Shown: positions 8,366-17,882, numbered from the stretch's first letter. The stretch: 64,000 nucleotides of DNA from Evansella vedderi (GCF_030813435.1 NZ_JAUSUG010000022.1:30725-94724), one strand, 5' to 3'. A program made the numbers and translations. Notes: a model not told the origin generated them from the sequence alone.

Positions 8366-9610
8366 TTAAATATTTATTCTTAGGAACTTACGCTTTCCAA
8401 CTTGGATGATTAAATCCTTCTTCATAGTAACTAGGTGTTGCATGTCTTCTACCTTTTCCCCATCTATTTTGACACCTTTATTTTCAATCATTCTACGTGC
8501 TTCACTTTTGGAGTTCAATAGTTTTAATCCTACTAATAAGTCGATGACCGGTACTTTCGCATCTCCTTCCCATTGAACCACAGGAATTTCTTCAGGCATG
8601 GTTCCTTTTTGAAAAACAGAGATAAATTGTTTTTCAGCCTTTTCTGCAGCTTCCTCTCCATGGTACATACGAACAATCGTCTTCCCTAAAAACATTTTTG
8701 CATCTCTTGGATGTAATTCACCGGATGCTAAGTCGTCTTTTATTTTTGTCAGTTGTTCAGGAGACAAGTCTGTTATTAATTCGAAGTATTTAACCATTAA
8801 CTCATCTGGAATAGACATGGCTTTCCCGTACATCTCTTGAGGACTTTCATCAATACCAATGTAGTTTTTCTTTGATTTTGACATTTTTTCTACACCGTCA
8901 AGACCTTCTAATAACGGCATTAGCATGGCCACTTGCTTTTCTTTGCCGAACTTCTCTTGAAAATGTCTACCCATTAGAATATTAAAATGTTGGTCCGTTC
9001 CACCAAGTTCAATATCCGACTCTAATACAACGGAATCGTATCCTTGCATTAAAGGGTAGAAGAATTCATGCAAGGATATTGGTTTTCCAAGGGCAATCCG
9101 CTCTTCAAAATCATCTCTTTCCATTAGTCTTGCTACGGTTATTTTGCCGGCCAACTGGATGACATCTTCAAAATTTAATTTCGACAGCCACTTTGAGTTA
9201 AAGTGAAGCTCTACTTTATCCATGTCCATAACTTTGCCAAATTGCTCAAAGTACGTCTTCGCATTATGTTTTACTTCCTCATCCGTTAATTGTTTCCTAG
9301 CGACAGACTTCCCAGTCGGATCTCCAATCTTCCCAGTAAAGTCTCCAATTAGCAATTGAATGATATGACCGTTATCCTGAAATTGCCGCAGCTTGTTTAA
9401 TACAACGGTATGACCAAGGTGCACGTCAGGTGCGGAAGGATCTAGTCCTAATTTTATTTTTAACGGCTTCTTTTCCATTACTGATTTCGCTACTTTTACT
9501 TCTAATTCTTCCGTAGGAATGATTTCTTGGGCACCTTGCGTGTAAGTCGCCATTTGCCTTTTTACTTCTTTATTTTGTTCTTCTGTTAGCTTCTTCCATA
9601 CGCTTTCCAT
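8366..9610 (-). CDS. tyrZ: tyrosyl-tRNA synthetase (TyrZ type)
   Basis: This 414-residue class I synthetase charges tRNA-Tyr. The Rossmann signature is seen as [11 protein letters not shown] (about 63-73) and the KMSKS loop as [13 protein letters not shown] (about 241-253). A C-terminal S4 RNA-binding domain is present ([17 protein letters not shown] to the end). The KMSKS form, rather than KFGKT, groups it with the TyrZ branch found beside TyrS in Bacillus. The ATG follows AGGGGGTAATGTAG. It is preceded by a full T-box leader, so it should be induced when tRNA-Tyr is uncharged. A MarR-type gene lies upstream, as ywaE does beside tyrZ in B. subtilis. Confidence 0.95.
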   Translation of the reverse strand: MESVWKKLTEEQNKEVKRQMATYTQGAQEIIPTEELEVKVAKSVMEKKPLKIKLGLDPSAPDVHLGHTVVLNKLRQFQDNGHIIQLLIGDFTGKIGDPTGKSVARKQLTDEEVKHNAKTYFEQFGKVMDMDKVELHFNSKWLSKLNFEDVIQLAGKITVARLMERDDFEERIALGKPISLHEFFYPLMQGYDSVVLESDIELGGTDQHFNILMGRHFQEKFGKEKQVAMLMPLLEGLDGVEKMSKSKKNYIGIDESPQEMYGKAMSIPDELMVKYFELITDLSPEQLTKIKDDLASGELHPRDAKMFLGKTIVRMYHGEEAAEKAEKQFISVFQKGTMPEEIPVVQWEGDAKVPVIDLLVGLKLLNSKSEARRMIENKGVKIDGEKVEDMQHLVTMKKDLIIQVGKRKFLRINI

Positions 9611-9624
9611 CTACATTACCCCCT

Positions 9625-9835
9625 ATATAAAAATTAAAAAACCATATTCTTATCAAAGGGACGTGATTTTCACGCGGTACCACCCTTTTTGAAGATTATG
9701 GTCTTCCACTCATTGATTGCATAACAAAGCTCTAGGAATGTAATTCGTATTACCTTTGTATCGATTCACACCAACCATCGACTCTCTGTATACAGGGAGG
9801 TAAGTCCTACTGATTTTCCTGTCATCGCTTTACTA
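9625..9835 (-). promoter_or_regulatory. tyrosine T-box leader
   Basis: On the minus strand the T-box core GGGTGGTACCGCG (9672-9685 region) sits in a stem that continues into ACCATAATCTT / AAGAATATGGT and then TTTTTT, the terminator. Upstream is a Stem I region (GAGAGTCGATGGTTGGTG and GAATTACATTCC). The best specifier is TAC (Tyr), at 9740-9742 and followed by the expected A. Uncharged tRNA-Tyr should pair with the specifier and the T-box and allow readthrough into tyrZ. Confidence 0.93.
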
Positions 9836-9859
9836 TTATTTATTTATAATTTTAACCTG

Positions 9860-9971
9860 AAAATACAAATACTGTGTTGGTATTCACTGCAGCCCACTCC
9901 CTTTCCGCGGGAGTCTCGGGGCTTCCGCTCACGCCAACTGCAATAAAAACTTGTATTTTCATTCCCCATGG
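9860..9971 (+). repeat. interspersed repeat, copy D (internally deleted)
   Basis: Both ends match copy B: AAAATACAAATACTGTGTTGG at the left, and AATAAAAACTTGTATTTTCATT then CCATGGTG at the right. The centre jumps from CTTTCCGCGGG straight to GAGTCTCG. About 65 bases present in B are missing, which fits a deletion between the CCGCGGG and CCGCAGG microhomologies. Confidence 0.85.
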
Positions 9972-9999
9972 TGGGAATTTAATTAGTAGATTATTTATG

Positions 10000-10443
10000 T
10001 TAAAACTTATTTTCTCGTATTACTCGCCTTAATATTTCGGAGACGTTTTTTTGCTCCTCTACAGTTAAGCTGGAGACAATTTCAATTTCTCCTTTATGAA
10101 ATTGTGGGTAGAGCTCTTCCATTATTTCTTTGCCTTTATCTGTAATCGTTACATAGGTTATTCTTCTGTCCCTAATGTCCGTTTTTCGATAACAAAATTC
10201 TTTTCTCTCCAGCGTTTTTGTAATGTTACTAATGGTAGCTTTGGATACGGCGGTTAACTCTGCCAGTTTTTTTGTTTCTACGGATTCCCATATCCATAAA
10301 TCATAAAGGATCGAAAAGGAGGTCCACGAAAGTCCGTGTGTCGAAAGAACTTCCCGTTCCATTTTATTTCTCAACCCTTGTGCAACTCGATAGATATTCG
10401 TTACAACAGAAACAGCATCTAAATGAAGAGAATCCAAAGGCAT
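10000..10443 (-). CDS. MarR-family transcriptional regulator
   Basis: This is a 147-residue winged-helix regulator. The helix-turn-helix and wing are visible around residues 58-110 (LAELTAVSKATISNITKTLERKEFCYRKTDIRDRRITYVTITDKG). It is upstream of the T-box tyrZ gene, with repeat D between. The pairing resembles ywaE-tyrZ of B. subtilis, so it may be the YwaE equivalent (inference from order only). The ATG at 10443 has no good RBS. The same frame stays open for 25 more codons to about 10520, near an AAGAGGGG, but contains no standard start. The true start, or a small 5' lesion, is therefore uncertain. Confidence 0.8.
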   Translation of the reverse strand: MPLDSLHLDAVSVVTNIYRVAQGLRNKMEREVLSTHGLSWTSFSILYDLWIWESVETKKLAELTAVSKATISNITKTLERKEFCYRKTDIRDRRITYVTITDKGKEIMEELYPQFHKGEIEIVSSLTVEEQKNVSEILRRVIRENKF

Positions 10444-10600
10444 TTTAGACAGACGGTTGATTGTATCTTTCTCTTCTTGTAGTAGCTCTCCGTCATCATT
10501 AAATGAATGTATAGCAACCAGCCCCTCTTAATTTTCAAAATCGTTAGCTATGAAACGATATTACTAAAAAAATAAGTTAATTGCAAGATATAAATTAGAT

Positions 10601-10680
10601 GAATGAATTTTCATAAATTTAGGCCCTTCTATACCAAGGGGTTTAAAGTATAAAAAAGGAGTACCTCCCCTAATGTCTGA
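10601..10680 (-). mobile_element. remnant IS left end (no transposase)
   Basis: The run from GAATGAATTTTCATAAATTT through AAAAAAGGAGTACCTCCCC to TAATGTC aligns base for base, with few changes, to the segment just upstream of the transposase at 62323-62400. Only the end of the element is present, without the gene. It may be a scar of an imperfect excision or a small non-autonomous relative. Orientation is not certain. Confidence 0.7.
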
Positions 10681-10700
10681 TTACTCCTCTTCTATTTGTC

Positions 10701-10933
10701 TCATAAAGCTTTCATGAAACGCGTAACGAAGCGGAAGTGCCTCTTACCTGTACCATTAAGCTTTTATGAAACGCGTAACGTAATGGAGGCGCCGCTTACC
10801 TGTTCCATAAAGCTTTTATAAAACACGTAACGATGCGGAAGTGCCTCTTTCCTGTTTCATAAAGCTTTCATGAAACGCGTAGCGTAATGGATGCGCCTCT
10901 TACCTGTCTCATAAAGTTTTTATGAAACGCGTA
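10701..10933. repeat. 52-bp tandem repeat array, 4.5 units
   Basis: Units begin at 10701, 10753, 10805, 10857 and 10909, an exact 52-bp period. Each carries CATAAAGCTTTCATGAAACGCGT or a close variant, with the palindromes AAGCTT, TTTCATGAAA and ACGCGT. Units 1 and 3 share GCGGAAGTGCCTC, while units 2 and 4 share TAATGGA-GCGCC. The array is thus two 104-bp dimers plus half a unit. No coding frame fits it. Confidence 0.95.
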
Positions 10934-11044
10934 AATTTAATTAAATATTATTCTAAATTTGTTGTCTTTGTAAGAAACTGAATGATGAAATTGATTTAAT
11001 ACAAAGAAATAAAAAAGTAACAAAGTTTGCATGATAGCCGCCTA

Positions 11045-11084
11045 TAAAAAAGAACCTTTGATCTACGGTGGGATCAAAGGTTCT
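11045..11084 (-). terminator. mqo terminator
   Basis: AGAACCTTTGATC (11051-11063) pairs perfectly with GATCAAAGGTTCT (11072-11084). On the minus strand the stem is followed by TTTTTT. It begins 14 bases after the mqo stop. Confidence 0.92.
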
Positions 11085-11097
11085 ACCATTTAATGTA

Positions 11098-12597
11098 TTA
11101 AGTGAAGACTAATTCTTTTTCCTTTAGGCCGAGGGTTTCGGCTGTTGAAGTGTGAATTTCTTGCAGGAGCTCCGGGTTCTCCATTAGTGACACGCCGTAT
11201 GAAGGAATCATTTCCTTGATTTTCGGTTCCCACTCTTCCATATGTTGTGGGAAGGATTTTTTGATTACCTCAAGCATAACATGAACGGCAGTAGAAGCAC
11301 CTGGTGATGCGCCTAATAAGGCTGCGATGGAGCCATCGGCAGCAGTAATTACTTCCGTACCAAATTGAAGGGTTCCTTTGCCCGCCTCCGTATCTTTGAT
11401 TACTTGTACACGTTGACCTGCTACTACTAAATCCCAATCTTCGCTTTTCGCATCCGGGATAAACTCACGCAACTCTTCCATGCGCTGTTCCTTCGTTAAC
11501 ATCACTTGCTGGATCAAGTATTTCGTCAATGACATCTCTTTTGCACCTGCTGCAAGCATTGTCAAAACATTATTCGGCTTGATGGAAGTTAATAAATCAA
11601 ACATGGAACCATACTTTAAAAACTTTGGTGAGAAACCGGCAAATGGTCCAAATAGTAACGATTTTTTATTATCGATAAATCTAGTGTCGAGATGAGGAAC
11701 AGACATTGGAGGAGCACCAACTTTAGCTTTACCGTACACTTTTGCATGATGCTTCTCAACAACAAACGGATTGTTACATACCATAAATAGCCCGCTTACA
11801 GGGAATCCTCCAATATGTTTGGACTCAGGAATACCGGATTTTTGCAGTAAATGGAGGCTTCCTCCCCCGCTTCCGATAAAGACGAATTTTGCAGTCTGGC
11901 GTTCCACAGTACCGCTATCAAGATTCCGTACTTTCACTTCCCATGAACCGTCCTCTGTACGTTTTATATCCTCAACACTATGCTTATAGTTTATCTCTAC
12001 GTTGTTATCTTTTAAATGATCAAATAACATGCGTGTTAAAGCACCAAAGTTAACATCCGTACCAGAGTCAATTTTTGTTGCGGCTATTGGTTCATTCGAT
12101 GTACGCCCTTCCATGATAAGGGGGATCCATTCCTTTAGTTTCTCAGGATTATCGGAATACTCCATCCCTTTGAACAGGGGGTTATTGGATAACGCTTTAA
12201 AACGATTCTGCAAAAACGTTATATTCTTTTCCCCTTGTACAAAACTCATATGAGGTATTGGCATGATAAAGTCCTGCGGATTACGAATCAGATTGCTGTT
12301 TACAAGGTAAGACCAAAATTGCATGGATACCTGAAATTGTTCATTAATGTTTATAGCTTTACTAATATCTATAGATCCATCCTGTTTCTCAACTGTGTAG
12401 TTAAGTTCACAAAGTGCCGCATGCCCGGTTCCAGCATTATTCCATTCATTAGAGCTTTCCTCTCCGGCGTTTGCGAGCTTCTCAAACACTTTTATTTCCC
12501 ATTCTGGTACTAACTCTTTCAGTAATGATCCCAAAGTCGCGCTCATGACTCCGGCACCAATTAGAATAACGTCTGTTTTCGTTTCTCTGTTGCTCAT
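11098..12597 (-). CDS. mqo: malate:quinone oxidoreductase
   Basis: This protein of about 499 residues is an FAD enzyme at the inner face of the membrane that oxidises malate to oxaloacetate and passes electrons to menaquinone. The N-terminal dinucleotide fold is [19 protein letters not shown], followed by the family signatures [21 protein letters not shown] and, near the C-terminus, [20 protein letters not shown]. Length matches the family. The ATG at 12597 is chosen because AAGAGG lies 9 bases upstream. An in-frame TTG at 12606 is too close to that site. It is a single-gene unit with a strong terminator. Confidence 0.96.
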   Translation of the reverse strand: MSNRETKTDVILIGAGVMSATLGSLLKELVPEWEIKVFEKLANAGEESSNEWNNAGTGHAALCELNYTVEKQDGSIDISKAININEQFQVSMQFWSYLVNSNLIRNPQDFIMPIPHMSFVQGEKNITFLQNRFKALSNNPLFKGMEYSDNPEKLKEWIPLIMEGRTSNEPIAATKIDSGTDVNFGALTRMLFDHLKDNNVEINYKHSVEDIKRTEDGSWEVKVRNLDSGTVERQTAKFVFIGSGGGSLHLLQKSGIPESKHIGGFPVSGLFMVCNNPFVVEKHHAKVYGKAKVGAPPMSVPHLDTRFIDNKKSLLFGPFAGFSPKFLKYGSMFDLLTSIKPNNVLTMLAAGAKEMSLTKYLIQQVMLTKEQRMEELREFIPDAKSEDWDLVVAGQRVQVIKDTEAGKGTLQFGTEVITAADGSIAALLGASPGASTAVHVMLEVIKKSFPQHMEEWEPKIKEMIPSYGVSLMENPELLQEIHTSTAETLGLKEKELVFT

Positions 12598-12800
12598 TTT
12601 TACCAACCTCTTAGACTAAGATTTGAAGATAGGATATAGGTGCTCCCTTAGGAAATACAAAAAGCCAATTCGCAACCCAATCACACATCTTTTATGATCA
12701 AAGATACACATAATCATAGTTTATCAGAATTTTTAATAGATTAAAATATTAATTTACGATAAAAATGATGGTAATAGTAGTATTTAGGGATAAAAAATGC

Positions 12801-12841
12801 GCCTGACCCCCAGTACAATAATACTGCATCAGGGGTCAGGC
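12801..12841 (-). terminator. GH51 gene terminator
   Basis: GCCTGACCCC (12801-12810) pairs with GGGGTCAGGC (12832-12841). On the minus strand it is followed by GCATTTTTTAT. It lies 8 bases past the stop of the large glycosidase gene. Confidence 0.88.
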
Positions 12842-12848
12842 CTTCTTT

Positions 12849-15800
12849 TTATTCTATATTTAATACAATAATATTTACTGAATTTGCGGATAAAGTCACA
12901 ACTGCACAGTTATTATCCAGTTTGATTTCCCCTTCAGTAGGTACTACCAATTCAGCGTTCTTCTTGTTGACGTTTGGTGTATGAACAAGGGATTCATCCC
13001 CAGTAACGGTAATGAATTTACCTTCTGCTGCTACGTTGAAATCCTTCAAAGAGATTTTCGTTGGTTTATCAAAGGCATCAGCATTAACAAGCTTAACATA
13101 CACGTGATTATCGTCTTTCGTAACAGAGTTGAAAATGTCACGGTTATATACTTCTAATTTGTAATCCAACACCTTGCTTGTAAATGTACCATCTGTGTAA
13201 GAGCAGATGAGTCGGTCTCCAGTTTCTCCACCGTAATTAACAGAAATAGTGTAAAGAGTACCGTTTTCCAACTCTTCATACATGCTTGATCGTAAGTTAC
13301 CGGCTGCTGTACTGGATGAATAGTCACCTAATGTGTATCCTTCAATGCCATCCTTGTAAACTTTTACAGCCGTGGCGTTTCCGTTATATCCAATGGCGTA
13401 TTCATGAACATTCTTTTTCTCTGGTGAAATATCTGTCAAGCCCACGCCTACATAAATACCATCGTCGCCCGATACTTTTGTGGCATTTACCTCAACCCGA
13501 TAGTTCGTCCAGCTTTCGTTTAGGATATATAGACCGTTCCGTCCTCCGTCCTGCGCTTGTAACACGAGACCTTTTTCAGGATCAATAGTGTATCCTGTCG
13601 AGCCTGGGATCACTTCCCATGCAGGATTTAGTTCCTTTGTAAAGTCTTGTTCAAGTAGGACCTCGTCACTTATATTATCCATCACTTTCACATGCTTCAC
13701 ATGAATTTCTGCATTGCCCGCAGCGATTTCAATTCCACCTCGTGGAGTGAACGCTGTCAGATTTCCGTTTTTGTAAGCCGAGAAGGAAGTACCAAGTAAC
13801 TTAGTGCCAAGGTATTTCCCGAAAAGTCGCTGTACATAGTAATTTGGTGTGAACCAAACCGTTTCATCGTCAAACCAAATTAAATCCGGCGTCCATCGAT
13901 ACGTTCCATCCGTCAATACTTTATTAAATAACGGGGCATAGGCAGCTAACCTCACCACATCAGAATTTTTTTCATAACCGGTCATAATAGCAGCTTCCGC
14001 AATAGCGCCAGCTAATGTGTTCTTATCTGTGGAGGCAAATTCTCCAACGAAAACTTTCGAAGTCTCCCTTTCATTCAGGCTGCCGTCTGGCTGATAGGCT
14101 CTGTAGTAATAGTTGTATCTGTCCACATTGTTTAACAAATACTCGTTGGAGCGGTAATAATGCTCGTCAGCAATGGTATCCATGTAGTTCGGTTGTTTTT
14201 CATACCAAGTGACCGTCTCCTCCGTAACTGTCTTACCGTCCGTAAACTTTACGGTTGCTTCTCCTGTTAAATTACCACTTAAGAACTTCCAGCCTTCTTG
14301 ATAAGCAATATCGTCTGCTTGTGCACCAACAGTGGAGATAATGTGCATTTCATAACCCGGATAATGCTTGTCCATATACTCATCAATTTTAGCTTTGAAG
14401 TATTCAAAGTTTGCGAAGAACTCTGTGCCCCAGTTTTCATTACCAACACCTAAATAGTGTAAGTCGAACGGCGCTTCATGCCCCATCTGTTTACGTAAAG
14501 CAGCCCACTCATTGTTTTCAAAGTCGGTGCTGATAGCAAAATCAATTAAATCAGTAAAGCTCTTCACATAATAATCTCTCAGCTCGCCGCCTGCCGGATG
14601 AACATAGTCGGAACGGGCCTGGCAGAGTACCCCACAAGCCATGACAGGTAGCGGCGTCGCATTCAGGTCTTCGGCTAATTGAAAATATTCCATATAACCT
14701 AACCCCATGGTCATCATGTAACCCCATACATTAAAGTTTTCTTTACGTATTTCCATATCTCCAACAGAGTCTTTCCATTCATAGACGTTATCCCAAATAA
14801 AGGAGCCTTCTGAAATACATCCACCAGGGAAACGGAAAAATGTCGGGTGCAAGTCAACAAGTGCATTCACTAAATCTTTTCTTAAGCGATAGTTGGGATT
14901 CCCTTTATAATTGGCATGTGCCGATGGTGACCCTTCTTCTTCACCTGCGCCCCATACGTCTTGTGGCATTAGAGAAACCATGTCGATGGAAGTGTCCCCA
15001 TCAAAGGTTAAAGCTAACTGACCAAGGACCGTTTTGGAAGCGGTTAATACAATCTTTGAATCGACGCCGTATTTTTTCCACGTGTTACCGCCTTCTACTT
15101 CGACTGTTACAGTATCACTGACCGGCTCGCCGTCCTGATCTTGCAGTTGTAATGTGATACTACCTGCCGATTCGGCTTTCGCCCATATGGTAAAGTCGTA
15201 TTTATCATCTTGTTTAATACTCATGGCACAATGATGATTCGAATCGGTAAATCCTTTGTTTATGATCGTGCTGCCATTCGGTACGGTTATATAATGAGAA
15301 TTGACGTCTTTGTCGGAAATTCCATAAAACTCATTCAACCCTCCCGTATTCTTTACGGTTACTTTATCCACATCTCCAAACCAAGCATGCAATGGTTGAT
15401 GGTTTCTTCCTGTGGAGCAGCCACACTCCCCTGAAGCGTGAGAATAGGTATCGAATACGAACGATTCAAAGGAACGGTTTTGAACAAGCTCCGCATAAAT
15501 ACCACCGTCCGCTGCGTTGTTAATGTCTTCATAAAATAGCCCATATAACGTCTTACTAATATCTAAAACCTCTTGGCTTCCGTCAATCGTTAATTGATGG
15601 GATGGAACGCCCTCAGGAAGTACAGTCACTGTAAATTCTCTTTCCGTCGTGTCATTCCCTTTACTTAAAGTAGCCGTTAGTGTTACCCCTTTTGGTGTTT
15701 GAATCTCTCCTACTACCCCATCATCCGATAACGATGCTTGATCGCTGGACTTCCAAGAAACAGTAACCTTTCCACCCATGAGAGAAGAAGGTAGCGTAAG

Positions 15801-16604
15801 ATCCTTCGATACAATAGTAATTGGAAAAGATAAATATTTGTCTTTAGCAAGTTGAACAATTTCTTTATCTGTAAGGGATTCACACAACACCTCGATAACT
15901 TCATCTTGCGTTAAACCTGCTTTGTAAACACGGAAGTCAGATAGGGAACCGTTAAAATCCGCGTCCACCTCATGTTGTGACCTTCCAATATAATTATTGC
16001 TGTAAGCCGCCGAATCCGAGAATGTTTCAAACCAGTTGCGAAGTCTCTTATATGTACCACTGGAAGTCTGACTGATAGAGCCATCAGCAACTACTTCACC
16101 GTTCACATAAATAACAGGCCCCGCACTGCTTAACGTACCGCCTTCCGTTCCTGTAACGGACATGGCCACATGGATCCATTCTCCCGAAGAATACGTTCTT
16201 CCCGCATCAGCAACAATATCTGCTCCTGAAAAACAAACGCCCCGTAAATTCCGCGATAAGAAAAGATATGGTCCTCTGAAATCTTTACCGAAATCGAAAA
16301 TTCTCTCCCATACATTCGTACCTTTTCTCAAGTAAACCCATGTACTCACGGTAATACCAGTAAGATCGTTAATATCCTTTAGAAAGCCAGAAGGAAGCTT
16401 CATATAAGAAGTACCATTTTTGCCACCGGCAAGCGTAACAGCGGTTCTCCCACCAACTGTTTCTACTGTAGGTTTTGTTATCCCCTCTGCTGTTGCATCA
16501 TTACCACTACCTGAAATGTCTTTTCCCACATTGTCAGGATCATCAAAAGAATAATGGGCAATGATACGGTCTTTAGATGAAATATTTGTCTTGTTTTGTT
16601 CCAT
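12849..16604 (-). CDS. multidomain alpha-L-arabinofuranosidase, GH51
   Basis: This protein of about 1251 residues is twice the size of a normal intracellular GH51 enzyme. The order is a LamG/concanavalin-like fold (about 12-235, DRIIAHYSFDDPDNVG onward), a bacterial Ig-like module (about 245-330, ITIVSKDLTLPSSLMGGKVTVSW), and a GH51 catalytic region with acid/base Glu in YLGVGNENWGTE and nucleophile Glu in VFVGEFAST. A C-terminal beta-rich part follows, with a second jelly-roll-like stretch. It should release L-arabinose from arabinan or arabinoxylan pieces. No signal peptide or anchor is seen, so it appears cytosolic despite the binding-type modules. The ATG at 16604 has AAAGGAGAG upstream. 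A cre-like palindrome lies 37 bases before it. Confidence 0.9.
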   Translation of the reverse strand: MEQNKTNISSKDRIIAHYSFDDPDNVGKDISGSGNDATAEGITKPTVETVGGRTAVTLAGGKNGTSYMKLPSGFLKDINDLTGITVSTWVYLRKGTNVWERIFDFGKDFRGPYLFLSRNLRGVCFSGADIVADAGRTYSSGEWIHVAMSVTGTEGGTLSSAGPVIYVNGEVVADGSISQTSSGTYKRLRNWFETFSDSAAYSNNYIGRSQHEVDADFNGSLSDFRVYKAGLTQDEVIEVLCESLTDKEIVQLAKDKYLSFPITIVSKDLTLPSSLMGGKVTVSWKSSDQASLSDDGVVGEIQTPKGVTLTATLSKGNDTTEREFTVTVLPEGVPSHQLTIDGSQEVLDISKTLYGLFYEDINNAADGGIYAELVQNRSFESFVFDTYSHASGECGCSTGRNHQPLHAWFGDVDKVTVKNTGGLNEFYGISDKDVNSHYITVPNGSTIINKGFTDSNHHCAMSIKQDDKYDFTIWAKAESAGSITLQLQDQDGEPVSDTVTVEVEGGNTWKKYGVDSKIVLTASKTVLGQLALTFDGDTSIDMVSLMPQDVWGAGEEEGSPSAHANYKGNPNYRLRKDLVNALVDLHPTFFRFPGGCISEGSFIWDNVYEWKDSVGDMEIRKENFNVWGYMMTMGLGYMEYFQLAEDLNATPLPVMACGVLCQARSDYVHPAGGELRDYYVKSFTDLIDFAISTDFENNEWAALRKQMGHEAPFDLHYLGVGNENWGTEFFANFEYFKAKIDEYMDKHYPGYEMHIISTVGAQADDIAYQEGWKFLSGNLTGEATVKFTDGKTVTEETVTWYEKQPNYMDTIADEHYYRSNEYLLNNVDRYNYYYRAYQPDGSLNERETSKVFVGEFASTDKNTLAGAIAEAAIMTGYEKNSDVVRLAAYAPLFNKVLTDGTYRWTPDLIWFDDETVWFTPNYYVQRLFGKYLGTKLLGTSFSAYKNGNLTAFTPRGGIEIAAGNAEIHVKHVKVMDNISDEVLLEQDFTKELNPAWEVIPGSTGYTIDPEKGLVLQAQDGGRNGLYILNESWTNYRVEVNATKVSGDDGIYVGVGLTDISPEKKNVHEYAIGYNGNATAVKVYKDGIEGYTLGDYSSSTAAGNLRSSMYEELENGTLYTISVNYGGETGDRLICSYTDGTFTSKVLDYKLEVYNRDIFNSVTKDDNHVYVKLVNADAFDKPTKISLKDFNVAAEGKFITVTGDESLVHTPNVNKKNAELVVPTEGEIKLDNNCAVVTLSANSVNIIVLNIE

Positions 16605-16640
16605 GGATACTCTCCTTTGCCGCATAATAACTACAACTTC

Positions 16641-16654
16641 CGTTAACGTTAACA
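16641..16654 (-). promoter_or_regulatory. cre-like palindrome upstream of GH51 gene
   Basis: The minus strand reads TGTTAACGTTAACG, 13 of 14 positions to the CcpA consensus. The inner GTTAACGTTAAC is a perfect 12-base palindrome. It could instead be the operator of a LacI-family regulator, which uses the same kind of site. Confidence 0.6.
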
Positions 16655-16827
16655 AAAATGTTAAATAAATAATATAAATACAAATATGCAGTTATCCCTA
16701 TTATAATAGCTAACTACCTAATTTCCCAATACTTTTCCCTAGTTTTTCAAAATTGTACGAAAAAACTTTGATGCAGTATGATGACATTGCTTGTTAGAGC
16801 CCTGGAAGAAGCGTAACAATGCAAACG

Positions 16828-16855
16828 AAAAGCACTGAAAAGTTTTCAGTGCTTT
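16828..16855 (-). terminator. terminator after UPF0158 gene
   Basis: AAAGCACTGAAAA and TTTTCAGTGCTTT form a perfect 13-bp stem with a short loop, followed by T's on the minus strand. It lies about 105 bases after the UPF0158 stop. The rest of 16656-16960 holds nothing else I can identify. Confidence 0.75.
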
Positions 16856-16960
16856 CGATTCGTCCAGACGCTTTTAATAGAGTAATTATTTTTTTAAAAA
16901 GCTAGACCTTATGGAATTAACTCCCCTTATGAAAAAAAGGTTAATTATCTTCACTAGCAT

Positions 16961-17422
16961 TTATTCTACATAGTCAATATTATTGTTCTGACAAAATTCC
17001 TTCGCTATTTCCTTATAACAAAGATCACGGTAATCATACCATTGTTCCACAATTCCTAAACGAGTGACATTGTCCTTAAATCTACGAAATGCTCCCTTTC
17101 CCCTAATGGCCTGAAGTAATATGTCTTGTTTTTGATGATCAGAGAGGCTATAACAAAACCTTTCCATCATGTCGTATTCATGAATATCAAAGCTCGTAGG
17201 GAGTGAGTCATACTTATCAAAGTTTTCCACTATATCATACGCTACCTGCACTTCATCTTGCTGCCAATCGGGTAAATGTTCATATTCTTCCCCATCTTCC
17301 GCCATTAGTAATGCTTCACGTGAGACATAAACGATTTCTCCTGTTTCAAGATTTAGATAAGCATTATTCTCCTCTGATTGCAACTCCATTCCTTCCAATA
17401 TATTTTCCAGTTTCACTTTCAT
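16961..17422 (-). CDS. UPF0158 family protein
   Basis: This protein of about 153 residues matches the uncharacterised UPF0158 family: KVKLENILEGMELQSEENNAYLNLETGEIVYVS at the N-terminus, a middle LPDWQQDEVQVAYDIVENFDKYDSLP, and the late FRRFKDNVTRLGIVEQWYDYRDLCYKEIAKEF. It is acidic and soluble, and the function is not known. The ATG at 17422 has GAGGAGG 9 bases upstream and avoids the overlap with the RDD gene that a longer reading would create. Confidence 0.85.
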   Translation of the reverse strand: MKVKLENILEGMELQSEENNAYLNLETGEIVYVSREALLMAEDGEEYEHLPDWQQDEVQVAYDIVENFDKYDSLPTSFDIHEYDMMERFCYSLSDHQKQDILLQAIRGKGAFRRFKDNVTRLGIVEQWYDYRDLCYKEIAKEFCQNNNIDYVE

Positions 17423-17462
17423 AGACCTTGTCCTCCTCTTGACAACCAAGTTTTCCCCTCTG

Positions 17463-17882
17463 TCAACTATGTAACACATTTTGCTTATAAACTACATAAG
17501 TGTTGGCCAGTCTATCATGGAGACCTGTTTTTCTTTCTGTAAAAGCGATCATCAGATAACCAATAAAAAATACGAGGGAAAGAAATTCACCTAAATATCT
17601 TCCAACGGATTTAGCTAGAGTTAATTGATTACCTTTATGGTCTATAATTTTCATACCGAAGATCGCTTTACCAATGGTACCTTGAAGCTTGGTTGTAGGT
17701 AAAATGATTCTATACAAAGACCAGATTACTAAAATGGGGATGTTAAACCAGATTGTCTCCTGTTTCTCACCCAATCCTAATACAAGGTGGTTGAGTAGAT
17801 TCAATGGATAAAGAATGAACAACGTGTCAACAAAAAAGGCAAAAAACCTTCTCAAGAACCCTGCATAAATATTGTTTACCAT
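17463..17882 (-). CDS. RDD-family membrane protein
   Basis: This protein of about 139 residues begins with the RDD signature (NNIYAGFLRRFFAFFVDTLFILYPLN, with the family Arg and Asp) and has three hydrophobic segments, the last in GEFLSLVFFIGYLMIAF. KLQGTIGKAIFGMKII is the typical middle motif. The role of such proteins is mostly unknown, and some are linked to ion homeostasis. The ATG at 17882 follows GGGGAG. It is 40 bases upstream of the UPF0158 gene, so the two are probably cotranscribed. Confidence 0.85.
   Translation of the reverse strand: MVNNIYAGFLRRFFAFFVDTLFILYPLNLLNHLVLGLGEKQETIWFNIPILVIWSLYRIILPTTKLQGTIGKAIFGMKIIDHKGNQLTLAKSVGRYLGEFLSLVFFIGYLMIAFTERKTGLHDRLANTYVVYKQNVLHS

Noticed and set aside
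8366..9610. Classical TyrS assignment
   Set aside because: The KMSKS signature is of the [11 protein letters not shown] form rather than KFGKT, so the TyrZ branch fits better.
10701..10933. CRISPR array
   Set aside because: Units are contiguous 52-mers with graded divergence and no unique spacers, and no cas genes are near.
12235..12513. 92-codon plus-strand frame inside mqo
   Set aside because: Antisense shadow of a clearly real mqo gene.
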